NCBI GenBank assembly: GCA_030706605.1
Contig: JAUZOE010000015.1
Coordinates: forward strand, 1 to 64,000
DNA from: Bacteroidota bacterium
GTDB taxonomy: Bacteria; Bacteroidota; Bacteroidia; Chitinophagales; Chitinophagaceae
DNA: 64,000 nucleotides
Direction: 5' to 3'
A program made the position numbers and the translations under genes. Under the pieces are notes generated by a model. The model ran no database searches, was not told the DNA's origin, and saw only the letters and a program-made list of their open reading frames with translations. Below, one piece after another: positions 23,815-32,542 of this stretch (positions within the stretch are counted from its first letter, which is position 1; the number at the start of each line of letters is the position of its first letter).

Positions 23815-24633
23815 CTACAATGATTTTATACATTCAAATAAGAAAGAGGAAAGCTTCCCGTCAGCTTTGCCTGCGATGGCAATGATTTCTTCAATATTTA
23901 CCGGCTTTAAATTATCAGGATCACATTCATCAGTGACTACTGATACGGCCACGCAGGAAAGGTTCATATGATTGGACGCAATCACTTCCGGGACTGTAGA
24001 CATACCCACCAGGTCTGCACCAATAATTTTTAAATAACGATACTCGGCTTTTGTTTCAAGATTAGGGCCATTTACCGCGGCATAAACTCCCTTTTTTAAA
24101 GAAAGATTTAGTTCCCTGGCTTTCTGCTGCAAAAGGATTTTCAGAGTAGGATCATAAGGATTACTCATATCAGGAAACCTGGGACCGAAGTCATCAAAAT
24201 TTTGCCCGATTAAGGGATTGCCTGACTGTAAATTAATATGATCATCAATCAATACCAAATCACCTTTTTTAAAATTAAGATTAATACCGCCCGCTGCATT
24301 AGATAAGAAAAGATGTTGTATTCCCAATAATTTCATCACCCTGATTGGAAACACAATTTGTTGCATAGAATATCCTTCATAATAATGAAAGCGCCCTTGC
24401 ATGATCAAAACACTTTTGTTACCGATAGTTCCATAAATAAGATTGCCTTTATGAAACTCTACTGTTGATAATGGAAAGCCAGGAATAGCAGAATAAGCTA
24501 TAGTTTGTTTTATGGTAACATAATTTAATAATTGATGCAATCCTGTACCTAATACAATACCGGCATCTGCCTGCCTGATACCATTCGCCATAAGAAACTC
24601 TTTAGCCTCCTGTACCTGTTCAAATCTTTGCAT
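23815..24633 (-). CDS. Purine nucleoside phosphorylase (type I)
   Basis: A 272-residue PNP of the trimeric type: GIVLGTGLHQLLNYV (phosphate loop), MQGRFHYYEGYSMQQI, FLSNAAGGINLNFKKGDLVLIDDHIN, and VNGPNLETKAEYRYLKIIGADLVGMSTVPEVI (base and ribose site with Glu and the Met-Ser-Thr motif). It phosphorolyses purine nucleosides to base and ribose-1-phosphate. Placed between ArsS and two glycosyltransferases, it may remove adenine from the arsenic-bearing adenosine made by ArsS. A general purine-salvage role is also possible. Tightly packed with its downstream neighbour (0-bp gap). Confidence 0.93.
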   Translation of the reverse strand: MQRFEQVQEAKEFLMANGIRQADAGIVLGTGLHQLLNYVTIKQTIAYSAIPGFPLSTVEFHKGNLIYGTIGNKSVLIMQGRFHYYEGYSMQQIVFPIRVMKLLGIQHLFLSNAAGGINLNFKKGDLVLIDDHINLQSGNPLIGQNFDDFGPRFPDMSNPYDPTLKILLQQKARELNLSLKKGVYAAVNGPNLETKAEYRYLKIIGADLVGMSTVPEVIASNHMNLSCVAVSVVTDECDPDNLKPVNIEEIIAIAGKADGKLSSFLFECIKSL

Positions 24634-24683
24634 TTAAAAAAAATTAAAAATTAGTAGAATATTGTAACTGATTAATGAAATAT

Positions 24684-25772
24684 TTACACAACTGCTCCAC
24701 CACAACTGCTTCCTGCGCCTGCTGTACAACCATAACAATGCTGCCCGACAATAATATCCCTGTTATTTAATTCATCCACGTTAAATTCACGAATATGCTT
24801 TGTTTTACAATTGACTTTCAATTCAAGCATCTGGTTAAAATCACAATCGTATAAATACCCATCCCATCCCACTGAAATAGTATTACGACACATAACATTA
24901 AATGCCGCAACAGGATTATACGCTGTAATTAACTTTTCCATATACATTTCATAATTATCGCTTTTCAAAAGATAATCCAGGAACCGGCTTATCGGAAGAT
25001 TGGTGATGGCAAACAAATTATTAAAATGAATATCATAATGGTGTAATAAAGCATCTTTATATTCTTTTTCCAGTGCCATTTGTGAAGGAGGTAAAAAAGC
25101 ACCTGCAGGATTATAAACCAGGTTTAATACAAGTCCTGAATTTTCTTTTCCATAACCCAATCCATTCAGCATTTGCAATGCCTTAATGCTATTTTCAAAT
25201 ACACCATCTCCACGCTGCCTGTCAGTTCTGTCCTGTGTATAGAATGGGAGGGAAGAAACTACTTCAATGTTGTGTTCTTTATAAAACTGTGGCAGGTCGT
25301 AATATTTTTTATTGGCCAAAATGATAGTAAGATTGCAACGAACGATCACATGCCTGCCTGATTTTTTAATTTCCTCCACAAACCATCTGAAGTTAGGGTT
25401 CATCTCAGGGGCTCCACCGGTAATATCTACTACATTTAACTGTACATTACTTTTCAAGATCTCAAGGCATTGTTGCATAGTCTCCCTGGTCATAATCTCT
25501 TTACGATCGGGACCAGCATCTACATGGCAATGTTTGCATACCTGGTTACACATCTTACCAATATTTAGCTGGAAAATCTCTATCTCTTTTGGTTTTAACG
25601 GATATAACCTGGTATCCTCTAATTTTTGATAAAAAGGCTCTGGCACCAAATTCCCCGATTGGATATGTTCAAGAATTTCTAATTGCTTATGGGCGTCAGA
25701 CAAATCATAGCCCCGGCCATGCAAAGATATTTTTCCTGTCTTTTCGTGTTTAATGGCTGTGTTTTCTGTCAT
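24684..25772 (-). CDS. arsS: ArsS-type radical SAM protein (arsenosugar biosynthesis)
   Basis: A protein of about 362 residues with the radical SAM cluster motif CNQVCKHCH (CxxxCxxC) after FQLNIGKM, then VDITGGAPEMNP. A C-terminal Cys-rich part includes MCRNTISVGWDGYLYDCDFNQML and HCYGCTAGAGSSCGGAVV. This combination (rSAM plus DUF3641-type C-terminus ending GSSCGG) is characteristic of ArsS, which joins an adenosyl moiety from SAM to dimethylated arsenic. ATG 25772 is preferred; 25799 gives nine extra residues. No arsM methyltransferase is in the window, so the dimethylarsenic substrate must come from elsewhere in the genome. Confidence 0.92.
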   Translation of the reverse strand: MTENTAIKHEKTGKISLHGRGYDLSDAHKQLEILEHIQSGNLVPEPFYQKLEDTRLYPLKPKEIEIFQLNIGKMCNQVCKHCHVDAGPDRKEIMTRETMQQCLEILKSNVQLNVVDITGGAPEMNPNFRWFVEEIKKSGRHVIVRCNLTIILANKKYYDLPQFYKEHNIEVVSSLPFYTQDRTDRQRGDGVFENSIKALQMLNGLGYGKENSGLVLNLVYNPAGAFLPPSQMALEKEYKDALLHHYDIHFNNLFAITNLPISRFLDYLLKSDNYEMYMEKLITAYNPVAAFNVMCRNTISVGWDGYLYDCDFNQMLELKVNCKTKHIREFNVDELNNRDIIVGQHCYGCTAGAGSSCGGAVV

Positions 25773-25905
25773 ATTAAAGCGGGTCCGTAAAATTGACATC
25801 TCCTATCAGCAAAAGCTGAAAATTGATTCTATTTACCGAAGTATTATTTATCAATTCCGTGATTAAAAAAAAATCATTCAGATAAAAAGCAATGCTCCTC
25901 TTTAT

Positions 25906-26241
25906 TTACATCGCTATTTCTTTCACCTTATTCATCATTTGTACACCATGTACCAGGGAAGCACCTCCCCTGATAGCACAGGCTACATGCACTGCTTCCA
26001 TCATCTGCGCTTCGCTCCAGCCTTTTTCGTATGCATCACTGCTATAGGCATCTATACAATAAGGGCATTGTACTGCATGAGCCACGGCCAAAGCTATTAA
26101 AGATTTTTCCCTTGCCGTTAATTCACTGTCTTTAAAAACTTCACCATAATAATCAAAAAATTTATCAGCTAAGTTCTTCTGAAATTCACCAACATTTCCA
26201 AATTTTTTTAAATCTTCCGAGTTGTAATAATTATTATTCAT
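25906..26241 (-). CDS. Arsenosugar-associated AhpD-like (carboxymuconolactone decarboxylase) protein
   Basis: A 111-residue all-helical protein of the CMD/AhpD superfamily, with the redox pair CPYCIDAY inside SLIALAVAHAVQCPYCIDAYSSDAY and the following HVACAIRGGASLVHG helix. The family found beside ArsS (annotated as arsenosugar biosynthesis-associated peroxidase-like) has exactly this size and motif. Its catalytic role is unproven; the CxxC suggests thiol redox or peroxide chemistry. It is the first gene of the operon, 133 bp upstream of arsS, with the palindrome at 26270-26284 just ahead of its start. Confidence 0.9.
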   Translation of the reverse strand: MNNNYYNSEDLKKFGNVGEFQKNLADKFFDYYGEVFKDSELTAREKSLIALAVAHAVQCPYCIDAYSSDAYEKGWSEAQMMEAVHVACAIRGGASLVHGVQMMNKVKEIAM

Positions 26242-26269
26242 TTCAACATTTTTATTTTTAATAAAATTA

Positions 26270-26284
26270 ACTGATTAAATCAGT
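26270..26284 (-). promoter_or_regulatory. Palindrome, candidate operator of the arsenosugar operon
   Basis: ACTGATT-A-AATCAGT is a perfect 7+1+7 palindrome ending 29 bp upstream of the operon's first start codon, where the core promoter should lie. Such placement suits repressor binding. It differs in arm spacing from the TGAT-N4-ATCA sites of the haem clusters. No arsR-like gene is in the window. Confidence 0.45.
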
Positions 26285-26451
26285 AAAGTACAACAAGATC
26301 CGATTCAGGAATCAATTATCGGAAAACGACAAAGAATTACAAGATTCTAAAAAAGACCCTGAGATGAAGATTTTGCCAGGTCGCCATTATTATACTGCTT
26401 TATTAACTTTCCATTATTTTCATAGAAACTAAATTGTCAAAAAAAATAAAT

Positions 26452-27198
26452 ATGCACCAGTTAGTATCATCTGCCTTATCATTATTTTTATCCCCGCTTA
26501 ATTGGATAATTATTTTACTTATAACAGGATATTTTTTACGTAATGTTTCGCTCAAGAAAAAATGCAAATGGTTGGCACTATTCATTTTCCTGTTATTTAG
26601 TAACCAATGGCTTTTAGATAAATATGCAATGTATTGGCAGCCTTTGCCAATAGCAATTGATACCACTATTTCATTTAGCTGTGGAATTGTATCCGGAGGC
26701 TTTGCCAGCCCTGACAATAATGCAAACGGTTATTTTAATTCAGCCGCAGACAGGTTTATACAGGTAGTAAAATTGTATAAGCTCGGGGAAATCAAGCATA
26801 TATTAATCAGCGGCGGGAATGGAAAACAGGATGAAAAAAATTTCCGGGAAGGAGCCTGGGTAAAAAGTGAACTTAAAGCAATTGGAAGTCCAGACTCTGT
26901 GATCTTTGCAGAAGATAAATCAAATAATACTTCTGATAATGCCTACAACGCAAAAAAGATTCTTGACTCTCTGAAATTAAAACCTCCTTACCTCCTGATC
27001 ACCTCTGCACTCCATATCCCGAGAGCTTCACTGCTATTTAAGAAAGCCGGAATTTCTACCGTTCCATTTCCCTGTAATTATATTGCAGGCCGAGGCCCCT
27101 TTAGCCTTAGTTCCCTGTTGCCAACACCATCAGTACTCCTTGACTGGAATCCTTATTTAAAAGAAACAGCAGGGTATTTATGGTATAAGATAAAATGA
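26452..27198 (+). CDS. YdcF/ElyC-like DUF218 envelope protein
   Basis: A protein of about 248 residues with two N-terminal membrane helices (WIIILLITGYF and LALFIFLLFSNQW) and a DUF218 domain: CGIVSGGFASPDNN, HILISGGNGKQDE, EDKSNNTSDNAYNAKKIL and LLITSALHIPRASLLFKKAG. E. coli relatives (ElyC, SanA, YdcF) act in envelope or peptidoglycan precursor maintenance. ATG 26452 is preferred to the TTG at 26434 used in the track. It is transcribed away from the arsenosugar operon, and the 26242-26451 gap must hold both promoters. Confidence 0.85.
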   Translation: MHQLVSSALSLFLSPLNWIIILLITGYFLRNVSLKKKCKWLALFIFLLFSNQWLLDKYAMYWQPLPIAIDTTISFSCGIVSGGFASPDNNANGYFNSAADRFIQVVKLYKLGEIKHILISGGNGKQDEKNFREGAWVKSELKAIGSPDSVIFAEDKSNNTSDNAYNAKKILDSLKLKPPYLLITSALHIPRASLLFKKAGISTVPFPCNYIAGRGPFSLSSLLPTPSVLLDWNPYLKETAGYLWYKIK

Positions 27199-27285
27199 AA
27201 GCCACAAAGTATAACATATTATGAAAAAGGAGGCCTAATATGATACTCCCCGAAGAAATTCGTTTTATGTTTTTATTCATAAAAA

Positions 27286-27303
27286 ATTAGCCTTCGGGCT
27301 AAT
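27286..27303 (-). terminator. UUCG-loop hairpin with minus-strand T-run
   Basis: ATTAGCC-TTCG-GGCTAAT forms a 7-bp stem; on the minus strand it is followed by TTTTTTAT, giving a terminator-like form, although no minus-strand gene ends here. On the plus strand it may be part of the tamB leader. The ORF-track start at 27302 lies inside this hairpin, one reason for preferring 27404. Confidence 0.45.
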
Positions 27304-27403
27304 GAGGATATCCAACTACCTTTCAATTTATAATTCATTTAATTCTTTATCATTTTTTATTGGTGTACAATTTGCGATACATCCAATTTATCAGTTTGGA
27401 AAT

Positions 27404-30400
27404 ATGGAATCAAAACAAGAAACAAAACATAAAAGATCAGTTTTATCAAAATCAGGAAGAATATTTGCCTGGATTCTGGCATCAGTGATCTTTCTGGTTT
27501 TTCTTGTTTTAATCTTCATTCAAACACCTTTTGTACAGAATTATGCCCGTAAAAAAATAGTCATTTACCTTGAAAATAAATTAAAAACCAAGGTTGAAAT
27601 TGGCAAACTGGACGTAGAATTTCCTACCTCAATTTCTTTACAAAATATTTTCCTTGAAGATCAATCAAAAGACACACTACTTTATGGAGGCGAAATAAAA
27701 TTGAGAATAAGTATGTTCCGACTTTTAAAAAATGATTTCCAGGTAAAGGAAATTGCTCTCAATAATATTGTAGCGAAAGTAAAAAAATCTCTGACAGATT
27801 CTGTTTTCAACTTTCAGTTTATAGCAGATGCTTTTGCTAGTGGTAAAGAAAAAGTATCTACGCAAAAGGATTCAACATCATTTAAAATGAATATCGAAAG
27901 GATTCTTTTAAACAATACTAGGATAATTTATCAAGATGCATCTGCCGGCAATGACATGGGTCTTTCGATTGGGCATCTTGATACCCAAATTTCCACATTC
28001 GATCCTTCTCATTTATTATTTAATATTCAGTCAGTAACACTAAAAGGGCTTTCAGGATATTTTTATAAATCAGGGCCTTCATCAAAATCATTAAGCAATT
28101 CCGTAAGCAAGTTGGCAGCAGAACCAGCAAATTATCTGCAACTAATTAATAAAGAAATGAATCTTTCTGATATCAATGTCGTTTATAAAAATGAGCCTTC
28201 CCATTTGAATTCATCTTTTATAATTAACCACTTTGTGGCACATCCTGAAATAATTGATCTCAAAAACAATTTGGTCCTACTCAAAGATGCGACCCTAATG
28301 AATTCAGACATTACAATAGAAACTGCTTCTAATAAAACAAATCCAATATCAAAAGACAGTGCACTTGCCGACGCATCTTCTACACCATTTAGAATTATCT
28401 CAGATAAAATAACGATCGGGCAAAGTAGCCTGAAATATGATGATCAATTTGCGCCTCACATTACAACTGGAATGGATTATTCGCATTTGTATCTTTCAGA
28501 CATTTCTCTATCAGCCTCTAAACTTGAATATAGCCCGGATACCATATTGGCTTCTATAAATTCTGCAAGCTTAAAAGAACAAAATGGTTTCGTGCTAAAC
28601 AATCTGAAAGTAGATTTTGGGATGAATCCCACGGGTGTTTCTTTAACTAATTTATTACTTACAACACCGGGATCAGAAATAAAGAATTCTGCTATTATTT
28701 CTTATCCTTCATTAGATACTATTACAAAAGATCCCGGATTATTGGGGCTAAATATAGATTTGCAAAATAGTAAAATAACTATAAAAGATTTGCTCACTTT
28801 TGTCCCACAGTTAAAAACACAAACCGCTTCTCTCCCACCCAATTCAACTTTATATATTGATGGCATCATAACAGGAAAAGTAAATAACCTAAATTTCAAA
28901 AAATTAATAATAAAGGGATTAAACGCTACCAATATAAATGCTACCGGCGTAGTACAGGGATTGCCCAATCTCAATAAATTATATACGGATTTAAAAGTCA
29001 TTCAATTTCATTCTTCCCAAAAAGACATTCTTTTATTCCTGCCGAAAAATACTTTACCAAACAATATTACATTACCCGAAAGCATTTCAGCATCAGGAAT
29101 AATAACAGGAAGTATAAACGATTTATACACCGACATTACCCTGAATAGTGATTTGGGAGATGCGAAAGTCAAGGGAACATTTGCCAATATCAATGACCAG
29201 GATAAAGCCCGGTATGACCTTAGTGCGAATGCCACGAATTTGCAGCTAAGTACTATTATGCAAAATCCAAAATTGGGTTTACTCACAGGAAATCTTACAA
29301 TAAATGGAAATAGTTTCAATCCCCAAACTGCTAATGCGACCTTCAAGATAAACGTCGAAAATATTACGCTGAACAATTACAATTACAAAAACATAAAAGC
29401 CAAAGGAAGCATTGCCAATAAAATATACAAAATAAGTGCTTCAGTTCTTGACCCCAACCTTGACGCCCATTTAACAGCAAATGGTGAGCTAATCAATAAA
29501 TTCCCCGCCATATATTTTAATGCAACCATTGACAGTATCAAAACTTTTGCTCTTCACCTTACTGCCGGCACCAACATTTATCACGGTGACATAAAAGGCG
29601 ACTTCGCAAATACAGACCCTGATAATCTTGCAGGAAATTTATTGGTTACACATTCTATTATTATAAATAATGGTCAAAGAATCGCTATAGATTCTATTTC
29701 CCTCGGTGCCGAAAATGACACCAAAAATAAGAGTCTTACTATAAAAACAGATTTCCTTTCTGCTTCTATAAAAGGTACATATAAACTCACCCAATTGGCA
29801 GATGTGTTTCAACAATCTGTTAATCCTTATTTTTCATTTACGGATAAAAAAAATAATGTAACTGTTGAACCTTATTATTTCAGCTTAACCGCTACAATAA
29901 TTGATAATCCAGCATTACAGGTATTATTCCCACAAATCACACAATTCAGCCCTATCAACCTCTCGGGGAATTTTTCAAGCGACAGCGGATTTAATATGTC
30001 AGCAGAAGGTCCCCATATTGTTTTTGGAACTTCTACTATTGATTCAATCAATTTGATGACCAATACTAAAAATGGAACGCTCATTTTCAATGTTTCACTT
30101 CGCCGGTTACAGAGCGGCAGTTCATTTAGCATGTATGCTACTACGTTATATGGAAAGATCAAAAATAACAATATTGATTTTACACTGAATATTAAAGATG
30201 AAAATGCAAAAAATAAATACAACTTAAGTGGCAATATTAATCAGCCTGTTTTGAATAAATATATTTTAAGTTTAACTCCTACAAACCTTGTATTAAATTA
30301 TAATAAATGGACTGCAGGTCCTGACAATACAATACAATATTTCAATAATGATTTGAATGCACACAATTTTGTTTTAAGCCAGGGAACCCAGGAGTTGAGC

Positions 30401-32542
30401 ATCAATAGTGCAGGTATGGGCATCAATGAACCTATGCAAATTAATTTCAAAAATTTTAAGATTGAGAACATAACAGGTTTTATTCAAAATGATTCGCTGA
30501 TGGTAGCGGGTCTGCTGGATGGAAATGTTCTCGTAAAAAACATACAGGCACAACCGACATTTACAACCGACATCACCATAACAAACCTAAGTGTTTACCA
30601 GGACACGCTGGGCACTCTTACTGCCAAAGTAAATAACAACCTATCCAATACGTATCATGCTGACATCAACCTCAAGGGATATGGGAATGAAGTAAATATA
30701 AACGGTGACTATTTTGTAAAATCCACTAACAGCAGTTACAATTTTATAGTAGATATTGCAAGCCTGCAAATGAAATCACTGGAAGGCTTTACCAAAGGTG
30801 AAATAAAAAATTCGCGTGGAAATATGTATGGCAAAGTCTCATTTAACGGGAGCCTGGAAAATCCGGATATCAATGGCAAAATCCAGTTCAACAATACCGC
30901 TTTTAATGTGAGTGCTCTCAATAATCTTTTCAAAATAGATAAAGAAGCTATTGCCATAATCAATAATAAAGGAATAGAACTCAACTCATTTACAATCCGC
31001 GATACAGCTAACAATGCTATCACGATAGATGGGGTTATCAATACAAAAGATTATTTAAATTATGGTTTTGGTTTAAAAGTAAAAGCAAGAAATTTCCAGG
31101 CCATTAATTCCAGCAGCACAGACAACCCTCTTTTTTATGGCAAAATGGTTTTTTCGACCGACCTTACAATTGAGGGAACTCCTGGCCACCCTATCGTTAA
31201 CGGAGATTTAACTATAAATGATAAAACCAATTTTACATTAGTGCTTCCCCAGAGCCAGCAAGGAATTGAAAGCAGAAAGGGAATAGTTCGTTTTGTGAAC
31301 AAAGATGCCACAGCAGAAGATTCCTTATTTACCGCTCCTTATGATTCGCTCACCACATCTTCTTTGCGTGGTTATGATATTTCGTTAAATATAAAAGTGG
31401 TCAAAGAAGCCATTTTTAATGTAGTAGTAGATGCCGGAAACGGAGATTTTTTACGACTAAAAGGTACTGGTCAGTTAACAGCAGGAATTGACGCAAATGG
31501 AAAAATGACTTTGGTAGGTTCTTATGACATTGAAGAAGGTTCTTATGATTTATCTTTCAATTTTCTAAAACGAAAATTTCTTATTCAAAAAGGCAGCAGC
31601 ATTGTTTGGACTGGCGAACCCACTACTGCAAAAATCGATATAACAGCCTTATATATTGCCAATACAGCGCCGATCGACCTGGTACAGGAACAGGTTAATG
31701 CTACTAATTCGGATATAAATATTTATAAACAAAAATTGCCTTTTGAAGTACATCTTTTATTACAGGGAGAACTATTAAAACCACAAATTAATTTTGACAT
31801 TATTTTACCTAAAGATAAAAACTATAATGTTTCAGATATCATTATTAGCACCGTTCAAACCAAATTAGCAGAGATACGCCAGGAGCCCGGCGAAATGAAT
31901 AAGCAGGTATTTGCCTTATTATTATTAAACCGGTTTATAGGCGAAGATCCTTTTAACAACAGCGGTGGGTCAGCAAATGCAGGTACCATAGCAATGCAAA
32001 GTGTCAGCAAACTCTTAACACAACAATTGAATCAACTGGCACAGAACCTGGTGCAAGGTGTTGATATTAATTTTGATGTTGCCACTACACAAGATTATAC
32101 TACCGGAAGTGAACAAAACCGGACAGACGTGAATGTAGGCATTTCCAAAAGATTACTGAGTGATCGCCTGACAGTAACCGTTGGCAGTGATTTCCAATTG
32201 CAGGGACCAATGCAAACTAATCAACAAAATAATAATGTAGCCGGTAATATCTCTGTTAATTATAAACTGAGTAAAGACGGTAAATATATGTTACGCGCCT
32301 ATCGAAAAAATGATTATTCCGTTGGTATAGAAGGGTATGTAATAGAGACTGGCATAGGTTTTATCATATCGGTTGATTACAACAAGTTTAAAGAAATTTT
32401 CAGCACCAAAGAACAACGCCTAAAGAAAAGAAAAATAAAAGAAGCCAATAAAAACAATATTCAGACTCCGGATAGTTCTTACAATGGAACCGGGCAACCG
32501 ATTACGACTCCTTTAAAAACAGATAAAAATAAAAATGGGTAA
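27404..32542 (+). CDS. tamB: TamB-family translocation/assembly module protein
   Basis: A protein of about 1712 residues with an N-terminal signal anchor (IFAWILASVIFLVFLVLIFI), followed by a very long repetitive beta-structure of the AsmA-like/TamB type. Examples are IYLENKLKTKVEIGKLDVEFPTSISL and repeated GNLTING or GKVSFNGSLENPDINGKI strands. The C-terminal TamB (DUF490) domain includes GQLTAGIDANGKMTLVGSYDIEEGSYDLSF and ends with barrel-like strands. TamB proteins form hydrophobic grooves spanning the periplasm, for lipid transport or outer-membrane protein assembly. ATG 27404 is chosen because it directly precedes the anchor. The gene overlaps tamL by 8 bp, a strongly coupled pair. Confidence 0.92.
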   Translation: MESKQETKHKRSVLSKSGRIFAWILASVIFLVFLVLIFIQTPFVQNYARKKIVIYLENKLKTKVEIGKLDVEFPTSISLQNIFLEDQSKDTLLYGGEIKLRISMFRLLKNDFQVKEIALNNIVAKVKKSLTDSVFNFQFIADAFASGKEKVSTQKDSTSFKMNIERILLNNTRIIYQDASAGNDMGLSIGHLDTQISTFDPSHLLFNIQSVTLKGLSGYFYKSGPSSKSLSNSVSKLAAEPANYLQLINKEMNLSDINVVYKNEPSHLNSSFIINHFVAHPEIIDLKNNLVLLKDATLMNSDITIETASNKTNPISKDSALADASSTPFRIISDKITIGQSSLKYDDQFAPHITTGMDYSHLYLSDISLSASKLEYSPDTILASINSASLKEQNGFVLNNLKVDFGMNPTGVSLTNLLLTTPGSEIKNSAIISYPSLDTITKDPGLLGLNIDLQNSKITIKDLLTFVPQLKTQTASLPPNSTLYIDGIITGKVNNLNFKKLIIKGLNATNINATGVVQGLPNLNKLYTDLKVIQFHSSQKDILLFLPKNTLPNNITLPESISASGIITGSINDLYTDITLNSDLGDAKVKGTFANINDQDKARYDLSANATNLQLSTIMQNPKLGLLTGNLTINGNSFNPQTANATFKINVENITLNNYNYKNIKAKGSIANKIYKISASVLDPNLDAHLTANGELINKFPAIYFNATIDSIKTFALHLTAGTNIYHGDIKGDFANTDPDNLAGNLLVTHSIIINNGQRIAIDSISLGAENDTKNKSLTIKTDFLSASIKGTYKLTQLADVFQQSVNPYFSFTDKKNNVTVEPYYFSLTATIIDNPALQVLFPQITQFSPINLSGNFSSDSGFNMSAEGPHIVFGTSTIDSINLMTNTKNGTLIFNVSLRRLQSGSSFSMYATTLYGKIKNNNIDFTLNIKDENAKNKYNLSGNINQPVLNKYILSLTPTNLVLNYNKWTAGPDNTIQYFNNDLNAHNFVLSQGTQELSINSAGMGINEPMQINFKNFKIENITGFIQNDSLMVAGLLDGNVLVKNIQAQPTFTTDITITNLSVYQDTLGTLTAKVNNNLSNTYHADINLKGYGNEVNINGDYFVKSTNSSYNFIVDIASLQMKSLEGFTKGEIKNSRGNMYGKVSFNGSLENPDINGKIQFNNTAFNVSALNNLFKIDKEAIAIINNKGIELNSFTIRDTANNAITIDGVINTKDYLNYGFGLKVKARNFQAINSSSTDNPLFYGKMVFSTDLTIEGTPGHPIVNGDLTINDKTNFTLVLPQSQQGIESRKGIVRFVNKDATAEDSLFTAPYDSLTTSSLRGYDISLNIKVVKEAIFNVVVDAGNGDFLRLKGTGQLTAGIDANGKMTLVGSYDIEEGSYDLSFNFLKRKFLIQKGSSIVWTGEPTTAKIDITALYIANTAPIDLVQEQVNATNSDINIYKQKLPFEVHLLLQGELLKPQINFDIILPKDKNYNVSDIIISTVQTKLAEIRQEPGEMNKQVFALLLLNRFIGEDPFNNSGGSANAGTIAMQSVSKLLTQQLNQLAQNLVQGVDINFDVATTQDYTTGSEQNRTDVNVGISKRLLSDRLTVTVGSDFQLQGPMQTNQQNNNVAGNISVNYKLSKDGKYMLRAYRKNDYSVGIEGYVIETGIGFIISVDYNKFKEIFSTKEQRLKKRKIKEANKNNIQTPDSSYNGTGQPITTPLKTDKNKNG

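Noticed and set aside
1804-27198. A CD-NTase, Cap2/Cap3 or other CBASS partner for the STING-like gene
   Set aside because: I looked through all listed ORFs for a G[S/G]-x-DxD nucleotidyltransferase core and ubiquitin-like partners and found none in the window.
27302-27403. Upstream start for tamB given in the ORF track
   Set aside because: It lies inside a hairpin and adds 34 residues ahead of the signal anchor; ATG 27404 fits better.
28702-31041. Several minus-strand ORFs of 99-122 codons inside tamB
   Set aside because: They are antisense shadows with low-complexity hydrophobic translations and no domain.
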